Source: Labilibaculum sp. K2S (GTDB taxonomy: Bacteria; Bacteroidota; Bacteroidia; Bacteroidales; Marinifilaceae). Taken from it: a stretch of 64,000 nt of DNA. The position numbers were made by a program, and so were the translations under genes. This document shows positions 43,378 through 51,120 of this stretch, one piece after another. The stretch covers positions 199,285-263,284 of the forward strand of contig NZ_JAUCMW010000002.1 of the NCBI RefSeq assembly GCF_030372765.1, written 5' to 3'. The notes under the pieces were generated by a model. That model did not search any database and was not told the origin of the DNA. It was given only the letters and a program-made list of their open reading frames with translations. Position 1 is the first letter of the stretch. Each line of letters starts with the position of its first letter.

Positions 43378-43809
43378 TTATCTTTCCGCAGCCTTAACCT
43401 GTTCCAAAGTAACCTGACCGTAATTGTTTCCCCAGGAATTCAAAATGTAATTAAACACAACAGCCAATTCCTTATCTGTTAAACCAGACGCGGGCATTAA
43501 ACTATTGTATTTTACGCCGTTCACTTTAATGGGTTTATTGCTTCCGAACTTTACCATCTTTATGGCATCTTCCGTATGTTTCTTCAAGTAATCGGAATTA
43601 GCCAAAGGCGGATAAAATTTCTCAATACCACTACCCGTCTTCATATGACAATTCATGCACTTGGTTCTATATAATTGAGCACCTTTTTCCATTTCAGATG
43701 CTGGTATTTCGGCACTCACAACTTCTTTCTTTGCCGTTTTCTTATCCGATCCTACGCAAGAAGTTAATAAAAACACAATTATCAAAAATATTACGTTCAA
43801 TTTATTCAT
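43378..43809 (-). CDS. Monohaem cytochrome c lipoprotein
   Basis: 143 residues. A lipobox (LLTSC, Cys18) predicts lipidation, then a short linker and one cytochrome c domain with CMNCH near residue 50 and a Met ligand candidate in YNSLMPASGLTDKELAVVFNYILNSWG. It is a soluble-domain electron carrier in the periplasm, anchored by lipid. Placed between the cbb3 and caa3 clusters, it is a good candidate for a shuttle between a quinol oxidoreductase and an oxidase. It is transcribed away from the SCO gene. Confidence 0.9.
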   Translation of the reverse strand: MNKLNVIFLIIVFLLTSCVGSDKKTAKKEVVSAEIPASEMEKGAQLYRTKCMNCHMKTGSGIEKFYPPLANSDYLKKHTEDAIKMVKFGSNKPIKVNGVKYNSLMPASGLTDKELAVVFNYILNSWGNNYGQVTLEQVKAAER

Positions 43810-44021
43810 ACTCCTTATTCTTTTTTAGATCCAGTAAAAATAGCGAACACACAGTGAATAATCAAAATTATTCTACTTTCTAAATAGCTAACTACCGCAA
43901 AAAAAGCCAATTAACCATAAGAACCCATCAAATATTTTTATATATTTATATAGATCAGAGTAATGATTACCATATAATTACCCCATTTATCTCCTTAACC
44001 CTAAACCATGGAGGACTATTT

Positions 44022-44804
44022 ATGAAAAAAAAACTTACCGTTTGTTTTCTACTAATTTTGATTGCTTCATTGTCCTTTAGCCAAGGTGCCAAAGATTTGT
44101 ATTACGACATGGAAGTTGGAGTTATAGAAAATCTTAACGACACCGTTCCTCAGGACATACAATTAACCAACGAAGCTGGTGAATTGGTCTTTTTAAAAGA
44201 TCAGATTGATAAACCTACAGCAATTGTATTTGTCTATTTCCGTTGCCCGGGAATCTGCAGTCCTCTTATGGACGGTTTGGCTGATGTCATTCAAAAAAGT
44301 GATTTGGAAATCGCCAAAGATTATCAAGTCATCACAATTAGTTTTGATCCTACAGAAACTTATGATTTGGCAGTTAAAAAGAAAAACAACTACAAGTCCT
44401 TAATTAAAGGTAAAAACACCCAAGAGGGCTGGAAATTCTATACCGGCGACAGTTTAAATATTGCGAAGGCAACAAAAGCATTGGGCTTTAGATATAAAAA
44501 GGTTGGCAACGAATACACACACGCAGCTACAGTTATCGTAACAAGTCCCGATGGAAAAATCACCCGCTATTTAAATGGCACCTACTTTTTGCCGTTTGAG
44601 TTTAAACTGGCTATGATGGAAGCTTCGAAAGGACAGGCAGGACCAACCATCAACAAAATACTTCAATATTGCTATTCCTACGATCCGGTAGGACAAGCCT
44701 ACGTTTTAAATATTACCAAAATAACCGGAGTCATTATATTGATAATGGGACTGATTGTTTTTCTATTATTGGTGTTTGTGAAAACAAAAAGGAAACAACA
44801 ATAA
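44022..44804 (+). CDS. SCO1/SenC-family copper chaperone for cytochrome oxidase
   Basis: 260 residues. Signal peptide (1-20), thioredoxin-like domain with the copper motif FRCPGICSP (CxxxC) and the distal His in YTHAATVIVTSPDG, then a C-terminal TM helix (ITGVIILIMGLIVFLLLVFV). SCO proteins deliver or reduce copper for the CuA centre, here that of coxB downstream. A GGAGG lies about nine bases before the ATG, unusually good for this phylum. It is the first gene of the caa3 cluster. Confidence 0.93.
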   Translation: MKKKLTVCFLLILIASLSFSQGAKDLYYDMEVGVIENLNDTVPQDIQLTNEAGELVFLKDQIDKPTAIVFVYFRCPGICSPLMDGLADVIQKSDLEIAKDYQVITISFDPTETYDLAVKKKNNYKSLIKGKNTQEGWKFYTGDSLNIAKATKALGFRYKKVGNEYTHAATVIVTSPDGKITRYLNGTYFLPFEFKLAMMEASKGQAGPTINKILQYCYSYDPVGQAYVLNITKITGVIILIMGLIVFLLLVFVKTKRKQQ

Positions 44805-44811
44805 TACAAAC

Positions 44812-44872
44812 CACAAATCCTCAGATTAACACAAATGCGATCTGTCAGAATTTGTGAAATCTGTGGTGCTGA
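44812..44872. repeat. Imperfect inverted repeat between the SCO gene and coxA
   Basis: CCACAAATCCTCAGATTAAC and CAAATGCGATCTG on the left face CAGAATTTGTGAAATCTGTGG on the right; they pair imperfectly. This is another common Bacteroidota intergenic repeat type. It makes the long GTG-started form of coxA unlikely. Confidence 0.5.
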
Positions 44873-44892
44873 TTAAGATAATAATTAACACG

Positions 44893-46509
44893 ATGCATAT
44901 GTCTGATACCGTAATTCAAAACCATGAACCAAATTACCTTGAATATCAGGGACGATACAAAGGGATATTTGCATGGATTTTCTCAACAGATCACAAACGA
45001 ATTGGCTTGTTGTATTTATACAGTATGCTGGTGCTTTTTAGTGCAGCCGCTATTCTGGGTCTGTTAATGAAAATAGAGCTGATTGCACCTGGGAAAACCA
45101 TAATGGATGCCCAGACTTACAACAGCTTTTTTACCCTTCACGGGATAACCATGATTTTTTTAATTGTAGTTCCGGGTTTGCCCGCTGTGTTTGGAAATTT
45201 CTTTCTGCCTCTGATGATTGGGGCAAAAGATGTGGCATTTCCCAAGCTCAACCTTTTATCGTGGTGGATCTACATTGCGGGTGCTGCAATTGTTCTTTCG
45301 TCTCAGTTTTTTGGAGATGGACCTCCGGATACCGGCTGGACATTTTATGCACCCTACAGTTTTAGAACCGGAACAAATATGCTGCCGGCCGTGACTGGTG
45401 CATTTATTTTAGGGTTCTCTTCCATAGCAACCGGAATCAACTTTATTGTAACCATGCATAGAATGAGAGCTCCCGGAATGACTTGGATGAAAATGCCTCT
45501 ATTCCCATGGGCTTTATACGGAACAAGCTGGATTCAAGTACTGGCAACACCAATTGTTGGCATTACTTTATTAATGATTGTACTGGAACGTACCCTGCAA
45601 ATCGGCTTTTTCGATCCTGCTTTGGGTGGCGATCCAATCTTATATCAGCATTTATTCTGGATTTACTCCCACCCTGCTGTTTACATCATGATATTGCCGG
45701 CAATGGGTGTGATCTCGGAGATTATTCCAACATTCGCGCGAAAAACCATATTTGGATACAAGGCAATTGTAGTATCCACACTGGCAATTGCATTTGTGGG
45801 TTACTTTGTTTGGGGACATCACATGTTTACATCAGGAATGAGTGGAACGGCCCTGTATACATTTTCGATTCTTACATTTTTGGTTGCCATTCCCAGTGCT
45901 ATTAAAATATTCAATTGGGTGGCAACTCTTCATAAAGCCTCCATCGATATTCAAACACCTTTCTTGTGGGCACTTTGCTTCCTCTTTGTTTTCATGATCG
46001 GAGGATTATCCGGAATGGTACTGGGTGCTTTATCGGCCAACGTTCATTTGCACGATACTGCATTTGTTGTTGCACACTTTCACTTTATTGTTTTTGGGGG
46101 TACCGGATATGCATTTTTTGGAGCTTTGCATTATTGGTATCCTAAAATGTTCGGCAGAATGTACGACAAAGGTTGGGCAAACATAGGTTTAGCAGTATTC
46201 TTCACTGGCTTTAACACGCTTTATCTTCCCATGTTTTATTTAGGAATGATTGGAATGCCCCGCAGGTATTACGACTATGTTGAAGAATTTCACGGGCCAA
46301 ATATTGTATCCTCGTTTGGAGCCATGCTGATGATTTCCGGCTTGGTAATCATCATTACCAATTTGGTTCGCTCGGCCCGCAAAGGAGAGATTGCAGAAGC
46401 CGATCCCTGGAAAGGAAAAACACTTGAATGGACAGTTGCCAGTCCTCCGCCTTTAGAGAATTTTGCGGAAATCCCAGTAGTAACGAAACGACCATACGAC
46501 TATGAGTAA
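44893..46509 (+). CDS. coxA: Cytochrome c oxidase subunit I (A2-type haem-copper oxidase)
   Basis: 538 residues from ATG 44893 (ATG 44899 also possible; an upstream GTG at 44854 lies in a repeat). It has 12 TM helices, reduces O2 and pumps protons. Motifs: FSTDHKRIGLLYLY, haem-a His in FFTLHGITMIFL, WIYSHPAVYIMILPAMG (YSHPxV of the A2 subfamily, in place of the HPEVY Glu), and HLHDTAFVVAHFHFIVFGG with haem and CuB ligands. It overlaps coxC by eight bases. Gene order I-III-IV-II is unusual. Confidence 0.96.
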   Translation: MHMSDTVIQNHEPNYLEYQGRYKGIFAWIFSTDHKRIGLLYLYSMLVLFSAAAILGLLMKIELIAPGKTIMDAQTYNSFFTLHGITMIFLIVVPGLPAVFGNFFLPLMIGAKDVAFPKLNLLSWWIYIAGAAIVLSSQFFGDGPPDTGWTFYAPYSFRTGTNMLPAVTGAFILGFSSIATGINFIVTMHRMRAPGMTWMKMPLFPWALYGTSWIQVLATPIVGITLLMIVLERTLQIGFFDPALGGDPILYQHLFWIYSHPAVYIMILPAMGVISEIIPTFARKTIFGYKAIVVSTLAIAFVGYFVWGHHMFTSGMSGTALYTFSILTFLVAIPSAIKIFNWVATLHKASIDIQTPFLWALCFLFVFMIGGLSGMVLGALSANVHLHDTAFVVAHFHFIVFGGTGYAFFGALHYWYPKMFGRMYDKGWANIGLAVFFTGFNTLYLPMFYLGMIGMPRRYYDYVEEFHGPNIVSSFGAMLMISGLVIIITNLVRSARKGEIAEADPWKGKTLEWTVASPPPLENFAEIPVVTKRPYDYE

Positions 46510-47116
46510 TCACGCACACATTGATGAACACCGGGACGATGAAGGCGCGAAAACAGGAATGTGGATCTTCATATTTACTGAACTGATCCTTTTTGGCGGA
46601 CTGTTTATTGTCTATTCGGTATACCGTTACTTAAACCCTGCTGCTTTTCATTTGGCGGCCGAAGAGCTGGATACTTTTATTGGCACAGTAAATACTGTTA
46701 TTCTACTTACAAGCAGTATGACAATCGCGATGTCTGTCAGTGCCATACAATATCAGAATAAAAAACTTACGTTGATATTAATGGGCGTTACCATTTTACT
46801 GGCTGTGGTATTCATGGTGAATAAATATTTTGAGTGGAGTGGGAAAATTGCGCATGGAATTTATCCCGGCAGCCCAACACTGATGGAAGCCAGCCAGGGA
46901 GAAATCCTGTTTTTTGGTTTGTACTACGCCATGACCGGTCTTCACGCAATACACATTATTATTGGTGTCGCTTTTATTGCCTATGTAATGAGGTTGGTTG
47001 TAAAAGATGAGGTTCAGCACGACAATTTCACAATACTTGAAAACAGTGGATTGTATTGGCATTTAGTCGATTTAATCTGGATTTTCCTTTTCCCCTTATT
47101 CTACCTAATTACCTAA
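46502..47116 (+). CDS. coxC: Cytochrome c oxidase subunit III
   Basis: 204 residues with five TM helices. It starts inside the end of coxA (ATGAGTAA overlap). GMWIFIFTELILFGGLFIVY is the typical N-terminal motif, and GLYYAMTGLHAIHIIIGVAFI and LYWHLVDLIWIFLFPLFYL match the end of COX3. It stabilises subunit I. Confidence 0.94.
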   Translation: MSNHAHIDEHRDDEGAKTGMWIFIFTELILFGGLFIVYSVYRYLNPAAFHLAAEELDTFIGTVNTVILLTSSMTIAMSVSAIQYQNKKLTLILMGVTILLAVVFMVNKYFEWSGKIAHGIYPGSPTLMEASQGEILFFGLYYAMTGLHAIHIIIGVAFIAYVMRLVVKDEVQHDNFTILENSGLYWHLVDLIWIFLFPLFYLIT

Positions 47117-47126
47117 TTGTACTGTT

Positions 47127-47414
47127 ATGGAAAAAGAACAACATACCCACATTGTAAAATACAAAACCTATGTATTTGTTTTGATTGCTTTGCTTCTCAT
47201 GACTTTTACATCAGTTGCCATAACGAGTCTGAATTTAGGGCCGTACACGGTTTCGGCAGCCTTACTGCTGGCTGGTAGTAAATCGTTGTTGGTATTACTG
47301 ATTTTCATGCATCTTAAATTCGATAAAAAGTTCTATTCCATAATGGTAGGCGGAGTATTTCTACTATTTGCCTCTGTTATTTTTATTACATTCTTAGACT
47401 ACTTATACCGATAG
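47127..47414 (+). CDS. Cytochrome c oxidase subunit IV (CtaF-like)
   Basis: 95 residues with three TM helices. The conserved Bacteroidota-type COX4 ending is present: AALLLAGSKSLLVLLIFMHLKFDKKF. An accessory subunit of caa3-type oxidases, it sits between subunits III and II with gaps of ten and three bases. Confidence 0.9.
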   Translation: MEKEQHTHIVKYKTYVFVLIALLLMTFTSVAITSLNLGPYTVSAALLLAGSKSLLVLLIFMHLKFDKKFYSIMVGGVFLLFASVIFITFLDYLYR

Positions 47415-47417
47415 CTT

Positions 47418-48359
47418 ATGACTTCTAAAGCAATACCCGATGCTTCTAATTTTGTGAAAGGTGTAGATACTTCTTTCGAGGTGATATTGGGAATTATTTT
47501 CTTTTTCCTCATCGCCATCACAGCTACCATGATATACTTTGTGTTTCGATATCGCAAAGAAAGAAATCCGGTAGCCACTCAAATCCACGGAAGTGTTCCC
47601 CTTGAAATTTTGTGGACGGTTATTCCCACCCTATTGGTGATGGTGATGTTCTATTACGGATGGATGGGCTACAAGCCAATGAAAGAAGTTCCTGACGATG
47701 CTTTTGTAATTAAAAGTGTTGGCAGAATGTGGAATTGGCAGTTCGAATACGAAAACGGCAAAAAAACAGATACGCTGTATGTTCCTTTGAATCGTGCCGT
47801 AAAGTTGGATTTGATTGCTCTCGACGTAATACATAGTTTGTACATTCCTTCGTTTAGACTAAAGCAGGATCTTGTTCCCGGAAAAAAACAAATGATGTGG
47901 TTCATACCCGGACGCGAAGGTGAATTCGATATATTTTGCACCGAATATTGTGGGTTGAGACATTCCTCTATGCAAACATCTGTGATTGTAATGCCGCAGG
48001 ATAAATTCGACAGCTGGTATATTGATACAACCAAAACCGTTCCTCTTATTACGGATAAACCCGGTGCTTTGGGCTTAATCATTGTTAAGAAGAATGGTTG
48101 TCTGGCCTGTCACTCGCTCGATGGATCGAAGTTGGTGGGTCCAAGCTGGAAAGCTTTGTTTGGCAAAACAGAAACGGTTGTTACTAACGGACAAACAAGA
48201 GAGATAATTGTCGATACCGCCTATGTAATCAACTCCGTTTACAATCCTAACGATGATGTTGTAAAGGGATTTAATAAAGGATTGATGCTATCCTATAAAA
48301 ATGAATTGACAGAAGATGATATCGGCGAAATAATTGAATTTATGAAGACACTTAAATAA
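47418..48359 (+). CDS. coxB: Cytochrome c oxidase subunit II with fused cytochrome c (caa3)
   Basis: 313 residues. Two TM helices (about 22-45 and 63-83), a cupredoxin domain with the CuA ligands CTEYCGLRHSSM, then a C-terminal cytochrome c domain with CLACHS near residue 230 and a Met ligand near KGLMLSYKNELTE. The fused haem c defines the caa3 type, which can accept electrons straight from ACIII or a lipoprotein cytochrome. Its place after subunits I, III and IV is atypical; coxB more often comes first. Confidence 0.95.
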   Translation: MTSKAIPDASNFVKGVDTSFEVILGIIFFFLIAITATMIYFVFRYRKERNPVATQIHGSVPLEILWTVIPTLLVMVMFYYGWMGYKPMKEVPDDAFVIKSVGRMWNWQFEYENGKKTDTLYVPLNRAVKLDLIALDVIHSLYIPSFRLKQDLVPGKKQMMWFIPGREGEFDIFCTEYCGLRHSSMQTSVIVMPQDKFDSWYIDTTKTVPLITDKPGALGLIIVKKNGCLACHSLDGSKLVGPSWKALFGKTETVVTNGQTREIIVDTAYVINSVYNPNDDVVKGFNKGLMLSYKNELTEDDIGEIIEFMKTLK

Positions 48360-48370
48360 TTCATCTACCT

Positions 48371-49237
48371 ATGCATATCTCCTCGAAAATATCCACGCTC
48401 TCTGAATTGGGAAAAATTAAAATCGCTGTTCCAATAGCCATTTCCTGCTTCACCGGATATTTACTGTATGCTCCGGAATTCTCTGTAGATATGGCTTATG
48501 TAGTGTTTGGTATTTTTTTGATTGTGGCAGGAGCTTCGGCCTTAAATCACATTCAGGAGCACAAAAAAGATGCATTAATGAACCGCACCAGGTTCCGTCC
48601 CATTCCATCCGGGAAAATCAGCATTTCGGAAGCAGTAAAATGGAGTGTTTTCTTTTTACTTTCGGGCTGCGGTTTACTAGCCTTAGGAGGCACTACTGAA
48701 AGTTTATGGCTGGCCATTTTTTCTATCTTTTGGTACAATCTGGTTTATACTCCCTTAAAACAGATTTCGGCATTTGCCGTTGTTCCCGGAGCATTAAGCG
48801 GTGCATTTCCTCCAATGATTGGTTACGTAGCCGCAGGCGGTAATTTTCTGGATTGGCCAATTTTAGCCCTTTCGTTTTTCTTCTTTATTGGTCAAATTCC
48901 GCACTTTTGGCTCTTACTGCTGCTCTATGGCGAAGATTATAAAAAAGGAGGCTTTAAAGTACTGACTGATGTGTTTAGCGTGAAACAAATTCACAACATC
49001 ACATTAATATGGATGCTGGCAACAATAATGGTCGCTTTGCTGCTTCCCATCTTTGATGTTCTCTCATCAAAAATTTTGATATGGTCTTTACTGGCCCTAT
49101 CCTTATGGATTATTCCGAACAGTTTTATCCTTTTAAAAAATTACGACAGAATAAGCGTGCGAAAATTGTTCCTGCGCCTAAATCTTTATTTCCTGATGAT
49201 CATGATCCTAATTAGTATTGATAAACTTTACTTTTAG
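48371..49237 (+). CDS. ctaB: Protohaem IX farnesyltransferase (haem O synthase)
   Basis: 288 residues, about nine TM helices. It adds farnesyl to haem b to form haem O. The prenyltransferase motif is present in altered form: NHIQEHKKDALMNRTRFRPIPSG, and a second region VYTPLKQISAFAVVPGALSGAFPPMIGY. It starts 11 bases after coxB. No haem A synthase (ctaA) is seen in the window, so haem A must come from elsewhere or the oxidase uses haem O. Confidence 0.9.
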   Translation: MHISSKISTLSELGKIKIAVPIAISCFTGYLLYAPEFSVDMAYVVFGIFLIVAGASALNHIQEHKKDALMNRTRFRPIPSGKISISEAVKWSVFFLLSGCGLLALGGTTESLWLAIFSIFWYNLVYTPLKQISAFAVVPGALSGAFPPMIGYVAAGGNFLDWPILALSFFFFIGQIPHFWLLLLLYGEDYKKGGFKVLTDVFSVKQIHNITLIWMLATIMVALLLPIFDVLSSKILIWSLLALSLWIIPNSFILLKNYDRISVRKLFLRLNLYFLMIMILISIDKLYF

Positions 49238-49322
49238 AGCTGTTCTATTATTATCACAACCAATAAACTGGACATTTATACCAATCCTTTTTATATTTAC
49301 ACTTCAACTAAACCAAAATGAC

Positions 49323-49416
49323 ATGAAACGTCCATGACTGGTAATTGTAACACACAGAGGGATGATTATTCCAGTATGGTAAGTTCCATATCACAAAAAC
49401 ATAAAATTATAAACAT
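49323..49416 (+). repeat. ATG-to-ATG element, copy 2, in front of the HMA lipoprotein gene
   Basis: 94 bases from ATGAAACGTCCATGACTGG to the base before ATGAAACAG, the start of the next gene. It shares ATGAAACGTCCAT, ACACACAGAGGGATGATT, TATGGTAAGTTCCATAT and AAAATTATAAACAT with the copies near 37.1 and 56.6 kb. The small frame is cut at codon 5 (M-K-R-P-stop) in this copy. Confidence 0.82.
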
Positions 49417-49737
49417 ATGAAACAGATTTTAATCGTAGTATTCGCAATTGCTTGCTTGGCCGCCTGTCAGTCGAATACTAAAAAAGCAGAGAGTAATTCA
49501 AAAGCAGAAACAACACAAGTGGTTGACTATGAAACAATGGAATTTACCGTGACTGGAATGACCTGCACCGGCTGCGAAAACACAATTAAAAATGGGTTGA
49601 AACAAATTGATGGTGTTGTTGAAGTGGAAGCTTCCCATACAAACAATAAAGTAAGCATTAAGGTGGAAAAGGATAAGGTTAATCGGGATGAAATTGCCCA
49701 GCAAATTGAAGCCATTGGTTACAATGTAGAGAAGTAA
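49417..49737 (+). CDS. Heavy-metal-associated (HMA) domain lipoprotein
   Basis: 106 residues. A lipobox (CLAAC, Cys17) is followed by a Ser/Lys linker and an HMA ferredoxin-like domain with the metal site GMTCTGCENTIKNGL. It most likely binds Cu(I) on the periplasmic side and, at the end of the caa3 cluster, may supply or buffer copper for the oxidase, complementing the SCO protein. It is preceded by a copy of the 85-94 nt repeat that ends precisely at its start codon. Confidence 0.9.
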   Translation: MKQILIVVFAIACLAACQSNTKKAESNSKAETTQVVDYETMEFTVTGMTCTGCENTIKNGLKQIDGVVEVEASHTNNKVSIKVEKDKVNRDEIAQQIEAIGYNVEK

Positions 49738-49792
49738 AATAAGATCCTGCGAAGCTGCATTACAAAGAGGCTGTCCCAAAAGTATCGTTCTA

Positions 49793-49863
49793 TTGTCATT
49801 CTGAGCTTGTCGAAGAATCTTTCACTTGAAATACAGATGTTTCGACTTCGCTCAACATGACAA
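49793..49863. repeat. REP-like inverted repeat (TTGTCATTCTGAGC / GCTCAACATGACAA)
   Basis: The left arm TTGTCATTCTGAGCTTGTCG and the right arm CGACTTCGCTCAACATGACA are imperfect reverse complements, about 70 bases overall. This repeat type is scattered through many Bacteroidota genomes. Confidence 0.6.
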
Positions 49864-50005
49864 TCCGATACAAAATATTACTTTTTGGACATCTTTCTTT
49901 TCCTTTCTATGAATTAAGCCAAAGCCAGACTTTGGCTGCGAATTTGCACCCAATGCAAAATGATACCGATATATATGAGAATCAATATCCAGCTGGCGCA
50001 GATAG

Positions 50006-50215
50006 GGATTATTTGACTTCGTCGATTTTCAATTCAAATACGAATCGGTATTAGACTGGAAAAAAACAGGCAGTCTTTACCCATCAATAAGCAGTGCCGG
50101 CGAGCTGGAGGCTGCGAAAGTAAGCTCGGCTTCAATTAAAAATGCAGGTGTTAATTACCGTGCCAACAGTCGCATTATAAAAGCAGTAAACGACGCTGGA
50201 TTTAACAAAATTTGA
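50006..50215 (+). pseudogene. C-terminal remnant of an unidentified gene
   Basis: An open frame of 69 codons without a start codon, beginning directly after a stop. It has protein-like composition: FVDFQFKYESVLDWKKTGSL, then EAAKVSSASIKNAGVNYRA and RIIKAVNDAGFNKI. The phrase TTAGACTGGAAAA in it recurs at 52020. No family recognised. It is probably what is left of a deleted gene. Confidence 0.35.
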
Positions 50216-50226
50216 TCTTTTCAGAA

Positions 50227-50330
50227 AACCACGTGTGGTTTCGATGCAAACCACACGTGGTTTCATCCAAAAGCACGTGTGGTTTTGAGTAATACCACAC
50301 GTGGTTTTGACCAAAAGCACGTGTGGTTTC
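50227..50330. repeat. Five-unit, 22-bp array of alternately oriented CCACGTGTGG palindromes
   Basis: Units start CACGTGTGGTTT, CACACGTGGTTT, CACGTGTGGTTT, CACACGTGGTTT and CACGTGTGGTTT at exact 22-bp spacing, with ten variable bases each. Odd and even cores are reverse complements (CCACGTGTGG / CCACACGTGG), so neighbours pair: units 1-2 give a perfect 13-bp stem with a six-base loop. It is not coding (22 is not a multiple of three). Confidence 0.85.
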
Positions 50331-50415
50331 GAGTAAAATCACTGCTGCATGCTAAAAGCGTGAAGAAAGATTTGGCTTCGGCCAACAAGTTGAAGCAAGA
50401 TTGCTCTTGTTTTGA

Positions 50416-50504
50416 GGCAACTGATAACAGGAAATATAAAGGCTTGAAGGAGTGAAATGAAGCGAATGCAAAACATTTATTGCTGTTGCTTTTAAGCAAC
50501 TGAT
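50416..50504 (+). repeat. 89-nt direct repeat, copy 1
   Basis: It runs from GGCAACTGATAA to GCTTTTAAGCAACTGAT. It matches 50734-50822 over its whole length with about 80 percent identity by eye. The last 36 bases (AAAACAT-TATTGCTGTTGC...) are almost identical. Confidence 0.75.
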
Positions 50505-50651
50505 CAAATGATGCTAAAGCAAAACATGAACAATATTTTAATTTCAGTTGGCTAAAGCCAAACTGCAATAGATAAAAAAATACAAAGCTTTTGCTGATTA
50601 AAAGAGAAAAGTTCAGCATCTATTGCTTTGCTTTGCTTTTTTCAAATTCAA

Positions 50652-50728
50652 CTCTGACAGGACCTTCGGACTCTGTCAGGATTTCATTTACTTAAAATAA
50701 CCTGTCAGAGTCGATAGACCTGACAGAG
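50652..50728. repeat. Interleaved CTCTGACAGG / CCTGTCAGAG hairpins
   Basis: CTCTGACAGG (50652), CTCTGTCAGG (50671), CCTGTCAGAG (50701) and CCTGACAGAG (50719). First pairs with third and second with fourth over ten bases. First-second and third-fourth can also form shorter hairpins. Confidence 0.6.
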
Positions 50729-50733
50729 TTTCA

Positions 50734-50822
50734 GGCAACTGATAATTGAAAATACAAATGATTGAAGAAGTGAAATCAAACAAATGCAAAACATCTATTG
50801 CTGTTGCTTTTAAGCAACTGAT
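50734..50822 (+). repeat. 89-nt direct repeat, copy 2
   Basis: Same length and orientation as the copy at 50416, 318 bp downstream. It starts GGCAACTGATAATTG and ends TTTTAAGCAACTGAT. Confidence 0.75.
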
Positions 50823-51120
50823 ATTATAAAAGTAATAAACAGGCTTTAGCCACATAAAATAAATAATACCGCAAGATGCTGAAACAACACAAAGCAAATA
50901 GGAAAAAGCAGTTCCCTTTTTGATTCTCGCCCAGATAAAAAAGCCTTTTTTTTGGCAATTATCCGCAGGCCTGCAAGTTGGCAACTTTGACAGCTTGAAT
51001 CATCAGTTCGATTTACTACTTTAGTGAGGTTTTTACCAATAAGATGTATTAAGTGTATGTTTTAAGATCGATAAAAGAAATATAAATGCACAAGCATTAT
51101 AAGCCATTTAAAAGAAGAAA

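Larger units (their letters stand above)
49738..51120. other. 1.4-kb non-coding accessory stretch with several repeat families
   Basis: No intact gene. From left to right: a GTCATTCTGAGC/GCTCAACATGAC inverted repeat, a gene remnant (50006-50215), an array of alternating CACGTG palindromes (50227-50330), two 89-nt direct repeats (50416 and 50734) and CTCTGACAGG-type hairpins between them. The many stops and the changes in composition suggest decayed, inserted DNA. The ORFs that can be drawn here cross the repeats and are not convincing. Confidence 0.6.

Noticed and set aside
44854..44892. GTG-started N-terminal extension of coxA.
   Set aside because: The extra codons lie within an imperfect inverted repeat and do not resemble COX1.
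49857..50054. 65-codon ORF on the plus strand starting inside the REP-like element.
   Set aside because: The start lies in the repeat, and the better-looking frame (50006-50215) overlaps it in another phase.
50227..50330. Repeat array considered as a CRISPR array.
   Set aside because: Units alternate in orientation, the variable part is only ten bases, and no cas gene is in the window.
50263..50619. 118-codon ORF on the minus strand.
   Set aside because: It runs through the palindromic array and an 89-nt repeat, has no protein-like pattern, and its codons mirror the repeats.
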